Below are positions 55,188 to 63,359 of a DNA stretch of 64,000 nucleotides, piece by piece. Made by a program: the position numbers and the translations under genes. The notes beneath the pieces were generated by a model. The model ran no database searches, had not been told where the DNA came from, and saw nothing but the letters and a program-made list of their open reading frames with translations. Numbering within the stretch: the first letter of the stretch is position 1; each line of letters opens with the position of its first letter. This DNA comes from Streptococcus ovis DSM 16829 (GTDB taxonomy: Bacteria > Bacillota > Bacilli > Lactobacillales > Streptococcaceae): contig NZ_KB904562.1 in assembly GCF_000380125.1 (NCBI RefSeq), positions 124,001 through 188,000 on the forward strand, read 5' to 3'.

Positions 55188-55868
55188 ATGGAATTAACAT
55201 TATATGATCTCTATCAAAAATTATTAAGCCATATGGGACCGACGAATTGGTGGCCGGCGGATACGAAGCAGCAGATCTTAGTAGAAGCGATTTTGATTCA
55301 AAATACTACCGAAGCCAATGCAACAAGGGCATCCACCCTTATCGGAAATAAAACAGATTACCGTCTGGAAAAGATTGTGAACCTGTCTCAGGAAGACTTA
55401 CAAGAATTGGTTCGACCAGCTGGTTTTATGGTGAATAAAAGTAAGGCTATACAAGGTTTGGCGAATTGGTATCTATTGCATGATGAACATCCTGAAGCAA
55501 TTGTGGCGCAATACGGTGCGGGGTTGCGAAATCAACTCTTGCAATTGCATGGCATCGGCCTAGAAACGGCAGATGTGTTGCTGACCTATGTCTTTGACCA
55601 GCCCCAGTTTGTAGCAGACAAATACGCAAGAACACTGTTTATGCAATTAGGAGTACCTGCTTTTGCGAATTATCAAGAGTTACACCGGCAACTTTCTCGT
55701 TTACCAGAACCCTTTACTGTTCGCGATGCTCAGGAATTTCATGGGTTGATTGATGAATTTGGTAAGAAATTTCTTCGTTCAAAAGAGAATTTTCAGAAGA
55801 GTTTTCTTGCAGAAGATTGTTTGATATGGGAGAAGGACCATATAGAAAGTTCTTCAAATATGGTATAA
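55188..55868 (+). CDS. HhH-GPD DNA glycosylase, MagIII-like
   Basis: A 226-residue endonuclease-III-fold protein. The helix-hairpin-helix reads LHGIGLETADVLL, with Glu where endonuclease III has its catalytic Lys, followed by FVADKYARTLF holding the conserved catalytic Asp. No C-terminal four-cysteine Fe-S motif is present. These three features, and the EFHGLIDEFGKKF segment, match Helicobacter MagIII, a monofunctional 3-methyladenine glycosylase. The next gene is DinG, so the pair forms a small repair unit. The assignment rests on recalled motifs. Confidence 0.75.
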   Translation: MELTLYDLYQKLLSHMGPTNWWPADTKQQILVEAILIQNTTEANATRASTLIGNKTDYRLEKIVNLSQEDLQELVRPAGFMVNKSKAIQGLANWYLLHDEHPEAIVAQYGAGLRNQLLQLHGIGLETADVLLTYVFDQPQFVADKYARTLFMQLGVPAFANYQELHRQLSRLPEPFTVRDAQEFHGLIDEFGKKFLRSKENFQKSFLAEDCLIWEKDHIESSSNMV

Positions 55869-55869
55869 T
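55861..55869 (+). promoter_or_regulatory. dinG promoter overlapping the upstream stop codon
   Basis: TGGTATAAT contains the stop codon (TAA) of the glycosylase gene and ends nine bases before the dinG ATG, so the predicted leader is three bases or fewer. Confidence 0.6.
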
Positions 55870-55878
55870 TTGGATATC

Positions 55879-58368
55879 ATGACAGAAAAACATAATGGAA
55901 CCCGTTATGCAGTTGTGGACTTGGAAGCCACTGGAACGGGAAGTGAAGCAAAAATTATTCAGGTTGGCATCGTGATTGTACAGGACGGCAGAGTGATGGA
56001 TACGTATGAAACAGATATTAATCCTCATGAGACTCTAAGCCCCTACATTCGCCAGTTGACAGGAATTTCCAATCGTCGGTTAAAAAAGGCACCTGATTTT
56101 GGACAGGTTGCAGAGGAAATTTACCGCTTGATTGAAGATGCAGTCTTTGTTGCCCATAATGTCAAGTTTGATGGCAATTTATTGGCCGAAGCGCTATTTT
56201 TTGAAGGGTACGATCTCTGGACGCCACGGGTAGATACGGTAGAATTGGCGCAGCTTTTTTTTCCAACAGTTGAAAAATACAGTTTGAGCCATCTGGCTGA
56301 GGAGTTGAATCTTGAGTTAGAGCAGGCTCACACAGCGATTGCTGACGCTTGGGCTACAGCTCACTTATTATTGAAAATTCAAGAGAAGATTGCTCAATTG
56401 CCCAAGACTACAATTGGTCAAATCTTAGAGTTGAGTGATAACCTGATTCATGAAACACGAATGGTCATAGAAGAAGTGTATGAAAACATGTCTGATTACA
56501 CGGGCAAGGACTATGTTTCTGTTCACGGCTTAATGATCAAAAAAGAGTCAGATGAAACAATTAGTCGGAGGCTTGATAAGGATTTTTCAAAGAATATCCA
56601 GAAACTTGGTTTGGAAAGACGCACCACACAAGAAGAGTTTGCAAAACTCGTAGAAGAACGATTATTAGACCAAGAAGATCAGGTACATTTCTTGCAAGCG
56701 CAAGCAGGACTTGGTAAAACGTATGGCTACCTTTTACCATTGCTAGCACATACAGAACAACCACTAGTGGTTTCTGTACCAACTCACTTGCTTCAGCAAC
56801 AAATCATGGAGAAGGAAGGAAAGCAGCTAGCAGAAGGATTTCAGATTTCAGTGCAATCAATTAAGTCTGCTCGGCATTTTCTGAAATTGGAACATTTTTG
56901 GCAAACCTTACAACGTGAAGACAGCAATCGTTTGTTAAATCGTCATAAAATGCAGTTATTGGTCTGGCTATGCGAGACTGAAACAGGAGATCTAGATGAA
57001 TTCAAACAGCGCCAACGATATCAGCCTTATTTCGATGAATTACAACATGATGGAAATGTAGCAGCTCAGTCTGTTTTTGCTGAATGGGACTTTTGGCGAC
57101 GCCTGCAATCCAAAGCTCAACGGAGTCGAGTGTTATTGACCAATCACTCTTATTTGCTCCATCATCTGAAAGACCAAGCCTATCTTTTTGAACATCGAAT
57201 ACTTGTGGTGGACGAGGCACAAAAACTATTACTGACTGCAGAGGGATTGGCAAGTCAGCGGCTGCTTGTCTCGCCATTGCTCAATAGTATGCAGAGCTAC
57301 AAAGACCGTGCATTTGATTTATTGGAAAAGAGGCTGTATGAAAGTTTATTCTTTGAATTACAACAGCTTGTCTTAGAGATGCAAGCAGGAAATCGTAGTG
57401 ACATACGAAGGGAACAGTTGCAGCAATTGACGCAAAATCTACAAGAACTGGGAGAATTGCCTGCTCCCTTAGCTGACTTGCGTTGGCTCTTAGAGTATTA
57501 TGACCATTTTTGGTTGGTAAAAGAAGAATTAGATGGTCAGAAGGTTCCTGTATTACAGGCCAGCCAAATGGAGTTGTTGGATGTAGCTTCACTCCTCCCT
57601 CAAACAAAAATTTTCTGCATTAGTGCCACATTAGAATTGGGGAAAAAGATTCGTTTATCAGATTTACTCGGTTTTTCTAAAGTCACAATGGATTGTCTAC
57701 CAAGTCAGAAAAGTCAGCAGCAAGAGATTATTCTGCTAAAAGATCTTCCATCTTTGGTAGATATGGATCTTACTGAACAGGCGCATTATATTGCTCGTTT
57801 TTTACAAGAATTAGAACGTTTTGGTCGGCCAATTTTAACCTTGTTTACCTCGTATGCTTTGTTATCAGCCGTTTCGGATAATCTAGCAGAGTGGGGAGTG
57901 GAACACATAGCTCAGCAGAAACATGGGGAGGAGTCGGTTGTCAAAAAACGCTTTGAACGCGGGGACTGTCGTCTTCTGTTAGGGACAGGCTCTTTTTGGG
58001 AAGGGGTGGACTTCTCTAATCAGCCAGAAATCATTCAGGTGATTCCTCGTCTCCCATTTGAAAATCCCAAAGATTTGCTTGTGCAGAAGATAAACCACCA
58101 CTTAAGGATAGAAGGCAAGCAACCTTTTTATGATTATAATTTGCCTGTGATGCTTCTTAAGTTAAAGCAGGCAATCGGGCGGACGAAGAGGACCGCAGAG
58201 CAAATGTCTGCCGTTATCCTCTTGGATCATCGTGTGCTTCGCAAGCGATATAGTCGACGGATTACGCATTTCTTAAAAAACGAGTACCATGTCTCCGTAC
58301 TAGATTGGCAAGAATTAGAACCACATATACAGCATTTTTTCGAAAGTGAAACAAATAGCGAAGAATAA
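55879..58368 (+). CDS. dinG: DnaQ-like exonuclease/helicase DinG
   Basis: An 829-residue fusion. The N-terminal DEDD exonuclease (about residues 1-170) has VVDLEATGTG, VAHNVKFDG and the HTAIADAWAT motif; the C-terminal XPD-like superfamily 2 helicase has Walker A QAGLGKTYG (about 275-282), a VVDEAQK motif II and GTGSFWEGVDF near 700. The four cysteines of the E. coli DinG Fe-S cluster are not evident, as is common in Firmicutes. I use the ATG at 55879; the TTG at 55870 overlaps the promoter region. Confidence 0.93.
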   Translation: MTEKHNGTRYAVVDLEATGTGSEAKIIQVGIVIVQDGRVMDTYETDINPHETLSPYIRQLTGISNRRLKKAPDFGQVAEEIYRLIEDAVFVAHNVKFDGNLLAEALFFEGYDLWTPRVDTVELAQLFFPTVEKYSLSHLAEELNLELEQAHTAIADAWATAHLLLKIQEKIAQLPKTTIGQILELSDNLIHETRMVIEEVYENMSDYTGKDYVSVHGLMIKKESDETISRRLDKDFSKNIQKLGLERRTTQEEFAKLVEERLLDQEDQVHFLQAQAGLGKTYGYLLPLLAHTEQPLVVSVPTHLLQQQIMEKEGKQLAEGFQISVQSIKSARHFLKLEHFWQTLQREDSNRLLNRHKMQLLVWLCETETGDLDEFKQRQRYQPYFDELQHDGNVAAQSVFAEWDFWRRLQSKAQRSRVLLTNHSYLLHHLKDQAYLFEHRILVVDEAQKLLLTAEGLASQRLLVSPLLNSMQSYKDRAFDLLEKRLYESLFFELQQLVLEMQAGNRSDIRREQLQQLTQNLQELGELPAPLADLRWLLEYYDHFWLVKEELDGQKVPVLQASQMELLDVASLLPQTKIFCISATLELGKKIRLSDLLGFSKVTMDCLPSQKSQQQEIILLKDLPSLVDMDLTEQAHYIARFLQELERFGRPILTLFTSYALLSAVSDNLAEWGVEHIAQQKHGEESVVKKRFERGDCRLLLGTGSFWEGVDFSNQPEIIQVIPRLPFENPKDLLVQKINHHLRIEGKQPFYDYNLPVMLLKLKQAIGRTKRTAEQMSAVILLDHRVLRKRYSRRITHFLKNEYHVSVLDWQELEPHIQHFFESETNSEE

Positions 58369-58370
58369 TT

Positions 58371-58394
58371 GAAAAAGGCCTGTTAGCCTTTTTC
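58371..58394 (+). terminator. dinG terminator
   Basis: GAAAAAGGC, loop CTGTTA, GCCTTTTTC, directly after the dinG stop. Confidence 0.85.
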
Positions 58395-58455
58395 GGTTTA
58401 AAAGACAATAGAGAAACGAGAATGGAGCACGTGAAATAGTTAGGCGTACAATGGA

Positions 58456-59144
58456 AATCCAATTCTGTTGTAGTACAAGTCATTGGCTTATCTTGATGGA
58501 GCAGAGGTGGGGCAGGACTGATTCAGGCAGTTGTAAAAAACGCGACTGTTCCAGTTATTGAGACAGGCACAGGCATTTGCCATGTTTATGTAGATGAAAC
58601 AGCGGATTTGAACAAAGCCTTGTCTATTGTGGTCAATGCCAAGACGAGTCGACCGTCTGTTTGTAACTCTGAAGAAGTACTCTTGGTGCATGAAACCGTA
58701 GCAGAGCAATTTTTACCGATGCTGGAAAAAGGTCTTGCTGGTAGTGTAGAATTGCGGGCAGAAGAAAAGGCCTTGCCTTACTTCAAATCAGCTATTCTTG
58801 CTAGCGCATCGGATTTTGACACAGAATTCTTAGATTATATTTTAGCTGTTAAAGTTGTGTCTAGTGTGGAAGAAGCGGTGCAACACATTGGCCAACATTC
58901 GACAGGACATAGTGATGCCATTGTGACAGAAAATGCAGAACATGCTACCTACTTTACCCGTTCAGTTGATTCGGCAGCGGTTTATGTCAATGTATCAACG
59001 CGTTTTACAGATGGTGGGGAATTTGGTCTCGGCTGTGAATTAGGCATTGCTACTCAAAAGATGCATGCGCGCGGACCAATGGGATTACATGAAATGACAA
59101 CTTACAAATATATTATAAAAGGTGATGGACAGATCCGAGTATAG
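58456..59144 (+). pseudogene. proA: Remnant of gamma-glutamyl phosphate reductase
   Basis: From 58503 the frame reads [17 protein letters not shown], then [20 protein letters not shown], and on through the catalytic-Cys motif SRPSVCN to a normal ProA C-terminus ([16 protein letters not shown]). About half of the roughly 415-residue enzyme is missing, including the NADPH-binding N-terminus. A TGA at 58494 closes the frame upstream, and a short stretch at about 58456-58488 can be read as a shifted ProA fragment. An ATG-like restart exists only inside the remnant. proB, normally just before proA, is absent here. Not functional. Confidence 0.85.
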
Positions 59145-59153
59145 GAGAAAAAG

Positions 59154-59936
59154 ATGAAAATTGGATTTATTGGTCTAGGAAATATGGGCACAGCTGTGCT
59201 ACAAGCTATCGCAAAATTAGAGGAACATGAACTCCTTTTGAGCGATTATAATGTCAAAAAAGCAGAAATCATACAAGGACAATACGGAGGACATATTGTC
59301 TCTAATCAAGACATTGTGAAAGAGGCAGAAGTTGTGTTTCTGGGGGTGAAACCTCATTTATTAAATGGCTTATTGGATGGATTGGCGCAGGATATCCAAC
59401 ATTCTTCTGTGCAACTCTGGATATCAATGGCAGCTGGCGTGCCTCTCAATCAACTAGGCAAATATCTCCCACTTGACAACATTGTTCGAATGATGCCCAA
59501 TACCCCTGTCGCTATCGGTAAAGGGATGACGACTTTTTCTACTGTAAAGTCTAAAAATGCTGTACTTTTCAGTGACTTGATGGCTGCATCAGGAGAGGTG
59601 AAAGAAATGCCTGAACAGCTTCTAGACGCAGCGACAGCGATTGCTGGATGTGGCCCTGCCTTTGTTTATGAATGGATAGAAGCGATCACCAAATCAGGTG
59701 TCCAGCATGGACTAAGTGTAGTAGATGCTCGTTTCTTAGCTAGCCAAACCTTGATAGGTGCAGCCGAGATGGCCTTTTATACGGGCAAGCATCCTGCTCA
59801 ATTACGAGATGAAGTGACGTCCCCAGGGGGAGCGACTATTGCGGGCTTAGAAGCTATGACTCAGGCAGGATTTCAAGCGGCTGCGATGGCAGGTATTACC
59901 CGTGCGCTAGAGCGTACCCGAGAATTAGGACAATAG
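59154..59936 (+). CDS. proC: Pyrroline-5-carboxylate reductase
   Basis: A 260-residue enzyme reducing pyrroline-5-carboxylate to proline. The NAD(P)-binding GLGNMGTA is at residues 7-14, the RMMPNTPVAIGKGMT motif near 115-130, and the P5CR signature DEVTSPGGATIAGLEAM near 225-241. It appears intact and follows the proA remnant by nine bases with an AGGAG site. Without ProBA its substrate would have to come from another route, such as ornithine or arginine catabolism. Confidence 0.96.
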   Translation: MKIGFIGLGNMGTAVLQAIAKLEEHELLLSDYNVKKAEIIQGQYGGHIVSNQDIVKEAEVVFLGVKPHLLNGLLDGLAQDIQHSSVQLWISMAAGVPLNQLGKYLPLDNIVRMMPNTPVAIGKGMTTFSTVKSKNAVLFSDLMAASGEVKEMPEQLLDAATAIAGCGPAFVYEWIEAITKSGVQHGLSVVDARFLASQTLIGAAEMAFYTGKHPAQLRDEVTSPGGATIAGLEAMTQAGFQAAAMAGITRALERTRELGQ

Positions 59937-60031
59937 TGTATAAATTACGTTTGCAAAAAAAGAAGCATAGTGGCTCCTTTTCACTGTTAACGGTTAGTTT
60001 TACTGCTGTACTATAGTTAGTATAAGAATAG

Positions 60032-60062
60032 AAAAACGCTTAAGACTATCTCAAGCGTTTTT
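60032..60062. terminator. Bidirectional terminator after proC
   Basis: AAAAACGCTT, 11-base loop, AAGCGTTTTT; shared with the convergent TetR gene. Confidence 0.82.
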
Positions 60063-60070
60063 GTTGTTAA

Positions 60071-60475
60071 TTAAGGACGTTTTCTCTTTTCCTTAATCCA
60101 TTGACTGACATTGGATAAGGTTGGATTTTCAGCTACTTTTTCTTTTTGCTGCTGTAAAAACTCAGAGAAAGTCTGAGGTACCCCATTTTTGTGGACTTTA
60201 TCTTGTAATTTTTTCCATTTTTCCATCAAGGCGTGAGAGGTCCGCTCATAGGCCATCTCTAGAATTTCTTCTTTAGATTTATAATTTCTATAGAAGGCAT
60301 TGCGGGAAACCCCAGCTTTTTGCACTAATTCAGAAATAGAAATTTGAGCTAATTCCTTCTTTTCAAGCAAAAAGAGGAGGGCAGTTTCAATAGATTCGCG
60401 GGTTAGTTGATTGGATTCTTTGTTAGATTGATAAAGGTTTTTCAGAGACTTAGGGGAAATATTGCGTTTTGACAT
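60071..60475 (-). CDS. Short TetR-family regulator
   Basis: A 134-residue protein with a TetR helix-turn-helix, ISISELVQKAGVSRNAFYRNYKSK, at about residues 45-68. The C-terminal ligand domain is much shorter than the usual 120-140 residues and ends with KEKRKRP, so the gene may be truncated or belong to a short subgroup. AAAGGAG precedes the ATG. It is divergent from the DegV gene, which makes that gene its most likely target. Confidence 0.82.
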   Translation of the reverse strand: MSKRNISPKSLKNLYQSNKESNQLTRESIETALLFLLEKKELAQISISELVQKAGVSRNAFYRNYKSKEEILEMAYERTSHALMEKWKKLQDKVHKNGVPQTFSEFLQQQKEKVAENPTLSNVSQWIKEKRKRP

Positions 60476-60616
60476 ACCTTCTCCTTTATAATTGTGACAG
60501 CCGAATGATTCAGAGATAAGTTGAAATGGGTTTCATGTTATAATTGTAAAAGAAGATAGTCTGCTTGTCAAATAAAAGAGCAGGTTCTTCGATGATTGAA
60601 AAAGATTGGAAAAAAT

Positions 60617-61465
60617 ATGACAAAGTGGAAAATTGTAGCTGACTCTGGCTGTGATTATAAAGAATTAGTAAACTTAGCGCCTGACACGGTATTTGAGAGT
60701 GTTCCATTATCTATCCAAGTGGATGGGACTGATTTTGTAGATGATTCACATCTAGATATTGATTACATGATGAATGCCATGTATACTTCCTCCAAAGCAG
60801 CAAGTTCTGCCTGTCCAAGTCCTCAAGCTTTTGCAGCTGCTTATGAGGGGGCTGAAAATGTTGTGGTGATTACTATCACGGGTGGTTTATCAGGCAGTTT
60901 TAATAGCGCGCGTGTTGCCAAAGAAATGTTTCTTGAAGACCATCCAGGGGTGAATATTCACTTAATTGACAGCCTATCAGCAGGTGGTGAAATGGATTTG
61001 TTGGTTGGTGAAATGAATCGTCTGATTGGTCAAGGCCTTGCGTTTGAAGAGTTTGTTGAGGCAATTACAGCTTATCAGCAGAAAACAAAGTTATTGTTTG
61101 TGTTGGCAAAGGTCGACAATTTGGTGAAAAATGGCCGCCTCAGCAAGTTTGTTGGAACTGTCGTAGGACTGTTGAATATTCGAATGGTTGGAGAAGCTAG
61201 TGCTGAAGGCAAATTAGAATTGCTACAAAAAGCTAGAGGCCATAAGAAGTCAGTGACGACTGCATTTGAAGAAATTCAAAAGGCAGGGTATGCTGGTGGT
61301 AGAATTACCATTGCACATCGCAATAACGATAAGTTCTGCCAACAATTCACAGACTTAGTTCATGCAAGCTATCCACAAGCAGTGATTGAATGTCTTCCAA
61401 CATCAGGTTTATGTAGTTTCTATGCAGAAGAAGGCGGCCTTCTGATGGGGTATGAAACACACTAA
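60617..61465 (+). CDS. DegV/FakB-family fatty-acid-binding protein
   Basis: A 282-residue DegV (EDD-fold) protein. The N-terminal VADSGCDYK segment, the TITGGLSGSFNSAR motif (about residues 85-98) and the C-terminal HRNND element are typical. Members bind one fatty acid and present it to FakA for phosphorylation, feeding exogenous fatty acids into phospholipids. I use the ATG at 60617; the frame can be extended to a TTG at 60596, without a better ribosome binding site. Confidence 0.9.
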   Translation: MTKWKIVADSGCDYKELVNLAPDTVFESVPLSIQVDGTDFVDDSHLDIDYMMNAMYTSSKAASSACPSPQAFAAAYEGAENVVVITITGGLSGSFNSARVAKEMFLEDHPGVNIHLIDSLSAGGEMDLLVGEMNRLIGQGLAFEEFVEAITAYQQKTKLLFVLAKVDNLVKNGRLSKFVGTVVGLLNIRMVGEASAEGKLELLQKARGHKKSVTTAFEEIQKAGYAGGRITIAHRNNDKFCQQFTDLVHASYPQAVIECLPTSGLCSFYAEEGGLLMGYETH

Positions 61466-61502
61466 GTAGTCAAACAATTCTATCAGAATAAATGAATAAT
61501 GG

Positions 61503-61527
61503 AAAAGAGGTGATTTCACCTCTTTTT
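61503..61527 (+). terminator. Terminator of the DegV gene
   Basis: AAAAGAGGTGA, loop TT, TCACCTCTTTT and TT. Confidence 0.85.
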
Positions 61528-61547
61528 TGCTGGAGAAAATCGAATTC

Positions 61548-61576
61548 TTGCATTTCTAGAATCTCAGGCGTATAAT
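61548..61576 (+). promoter_or_regulatory. Promoter of the ABC exporter operon
   Basis: TTGCAT (61548-61553), 17 bases, TATAAT (61571-61576), followed by a GGAGA ribosome binding site. Confidence 0.75.
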
Positions 61577-61601
61577 AGTAAGGTTATTAAAAGGAGATGC
61601 T

Positions 61602-63359
61602 ATGTATTTACTAAAGAAACTTTCTTGGTTTTTTAAGCTCGAAAAGCGGCGTTATATTGTTGGAATCATTGCGCTAGGGCTTGTGAGTGTGTTTAATTTA
61701 GTTCCCCCTCGCGTGATGGGGGAGGTGATTGACCATATAGCCGGTCATGATTTGACCTTGCATCAGCTATTGGTGAATGTTTTTTACCTAGTAGTGGCTG
61801 GCTTTGCGATGTATGGTTTGCGTTATGTTTGGCGGATGTACATTTTAGGAACAGCCAATCATCTGGGGCGCATTCTACGTTTTCGCTTGTTCGAACATTT
61901 TACAAAAATGTCTCCGTCCTTTTACCAACGTTTTCGGACGGGGGATTTGATGGCTCATGCGACCAATGATATTAATGCCCTGACCATGACAGCAGGAGCA
62001 GGAGTGATGTCAGCAGTCGATGCTTCTTTGACTGCTTTGGTTACACTTGCAACGATGTTCGTGTTACTAGATTGGCGTTTGACCTTGATTGCGATTTTAC
62101 CTCTACCGTTTATGGCTATGGGGACGAGTGCGCTAGGACGTCGTAATCACACAGCCTTTCGAAATGCACAAGAAGCCTTTTCTGCCCTCAATAATCATGT
62201 ACAAGAAAGCGTGTCAGGGATTAAAGTCATCAAGTCATTTGGCTATCAAAAGGATGAAATTGCAGCTTTTTCAAAGACCAACCAAGAGGTTTTTGAAAAG
62301 AACATGACAGCTGCCAAGTACAATGCCCTTTTTGATCCATTAACGCTGACCTTTGTTGGTTTGTCTTATGTGCTGACTTTAGTCGTTGGTGGCTTGTTTA
62401 TCTCGCGTGGTGAATTAACTATTGGAGAATTGGTGACCTTTATTACCTATTTGGATATGTTGGTCTGGCCGTTACAGGCAATGGGTTTTCTCTTCAATGT
62501 CATTCAGCGTGGTTCTGTTTTTTACGAACGGATTGATAATCTGTTGGCGCAAGAGTCTGATATTGAAGAGGCGAGCAATCCTCTAACTAGCATTCAAAAC
62601 GGCGATTTAGCCTATGATATTGACCAATTTTCATATGACGAACAGGTGACCCTATCCAATGTCCATTTTGGCTTGAAAAAAGGTCAGACTTTAGGAATTG
62701 TTGGGCCGACTGGGTCTGGGAAAACGACCTTGCTCAAATTGCTCTTGCGGGAGCGTGACGTGGAGGAGGGGAATATCCGCTTAGATGGTCATGACATTCG
62801 CGATTACCGCTTGAAGAATCTTCGAAGCCTTATGGGTTACGTTCCGCAGGATCAGGTTCTCTTTGCCATGAGTATTCGGGATAATATCCGCTTCGCCAAT
62901 CCACAATTACCTGATGAAGTCGTGGAAAAAGCAACGAAACTTTGTGGAGTCTATGAAGATATCATGGCCATGCCAGATGGTTTTGATACCATCATCGGAG
63001 AGCGTGGTGTTTCCTTGTCAGGTGGACAGAAGCAGCGGATCGCGATGAGTAGAGCCTTGGCGATGGATCCAGATATTCTCATGCTGGATGACTCTCTTTC
63101 AGCGGTAGATGCTAAGACAGAAAATCTGATAGTGGAGAATTTGAAAAATGAACGAGAAGGCAAGACTACTATTATCACTGCTCATCGTTTATCAGCTATT
63201 GTCCATGCAGACCTGATTCTGGTCATGGAAAATGGCACCATCAAGGAAAGTGGTACTCACGAAGAATTGATGGCAGAAGAAGGTTGGTACTACGATACTT
63301 ACCAATCGCAGCAACTCACAGAAAGTTTGACAGCAAGTCTAGAAGGAGGGATGGCATGA
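61602..63359 (+). CDS. Heterodimeric ABC multidrug exporter, subunit 1 (BmrC/YheI-like)
   Basis: A 585-residue fused exporter subunit with six transmembrane helices (residues 1-310) and an ATPase domain. Walker A is GPTGSGKTT (about 370), signature LSGGQKQR, and Walker B ends in LDDSLSAVD, with Asp in place of the catalytic Glu. That change marks the degenerate ATP site of heterodimeric exporters such as BmrCD. The gene overlaps its partner by four bases. Drugs or lipids are plausible cargo; the substrate is not determined. Confidence 0.92.
   Translation: MYLLKKLSWFFKLEKRRYIVGIIALGLVSVFNLVPPRVMGEVIDHIAGHDLTLHQLLVNVFYLVVAGFAMYGLRYVWRMYILGTANHLGRILRFRLFEHFTKMSPSFYQRFRTGDLMAHATNDINALTMTAGAGVMSAVDASLTALVTLATMFVLLDWRLTLIAILPLPFMAMGTSALGRRNHTAFRNAQEAFSALNNHVQESVSGIKVIKSFGYQKDEIAAFSKTNQEVFEKNMTAAKYNALFDPLTLTFVGLSYVLTLVVGGLFISRGELTIGELVTFITYLDMLVWPLQAMGFLFNVIQRGSVFYERIDNLLAQESDIEEASNPLTSIQNGDLAYDIDQFSYDEQVTLSNVHFGLKKGQTLGIVGPTGSGKTTLLKLLLRERDVEEGNIRLDGHDIRDYRLKNLRSLMGYVPQDQVLFAMSIRDNIRFANPQLPDEVVEKATKLCGVYEDIMAMPDGFDTIIGERGVSLSGGQKQRIAMSRALAMDPDILMLDDSLSAVDAKTENLIVENLKNEREGKTTIITAHRLSAIVHADLILVMENGTIKESGTHEELMAEEGWYYDTYQSQQLTESLTASLEGGMA

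Noticed and set aside
58608-59144. Taking the frame from 58608 as an intact 178-residue gene.
   Set aside because: Its first codon is a TTG inside conserved ProA sequence; homology continues upstream to 58503, so this is a decayed fragment, not a gene with its own start.
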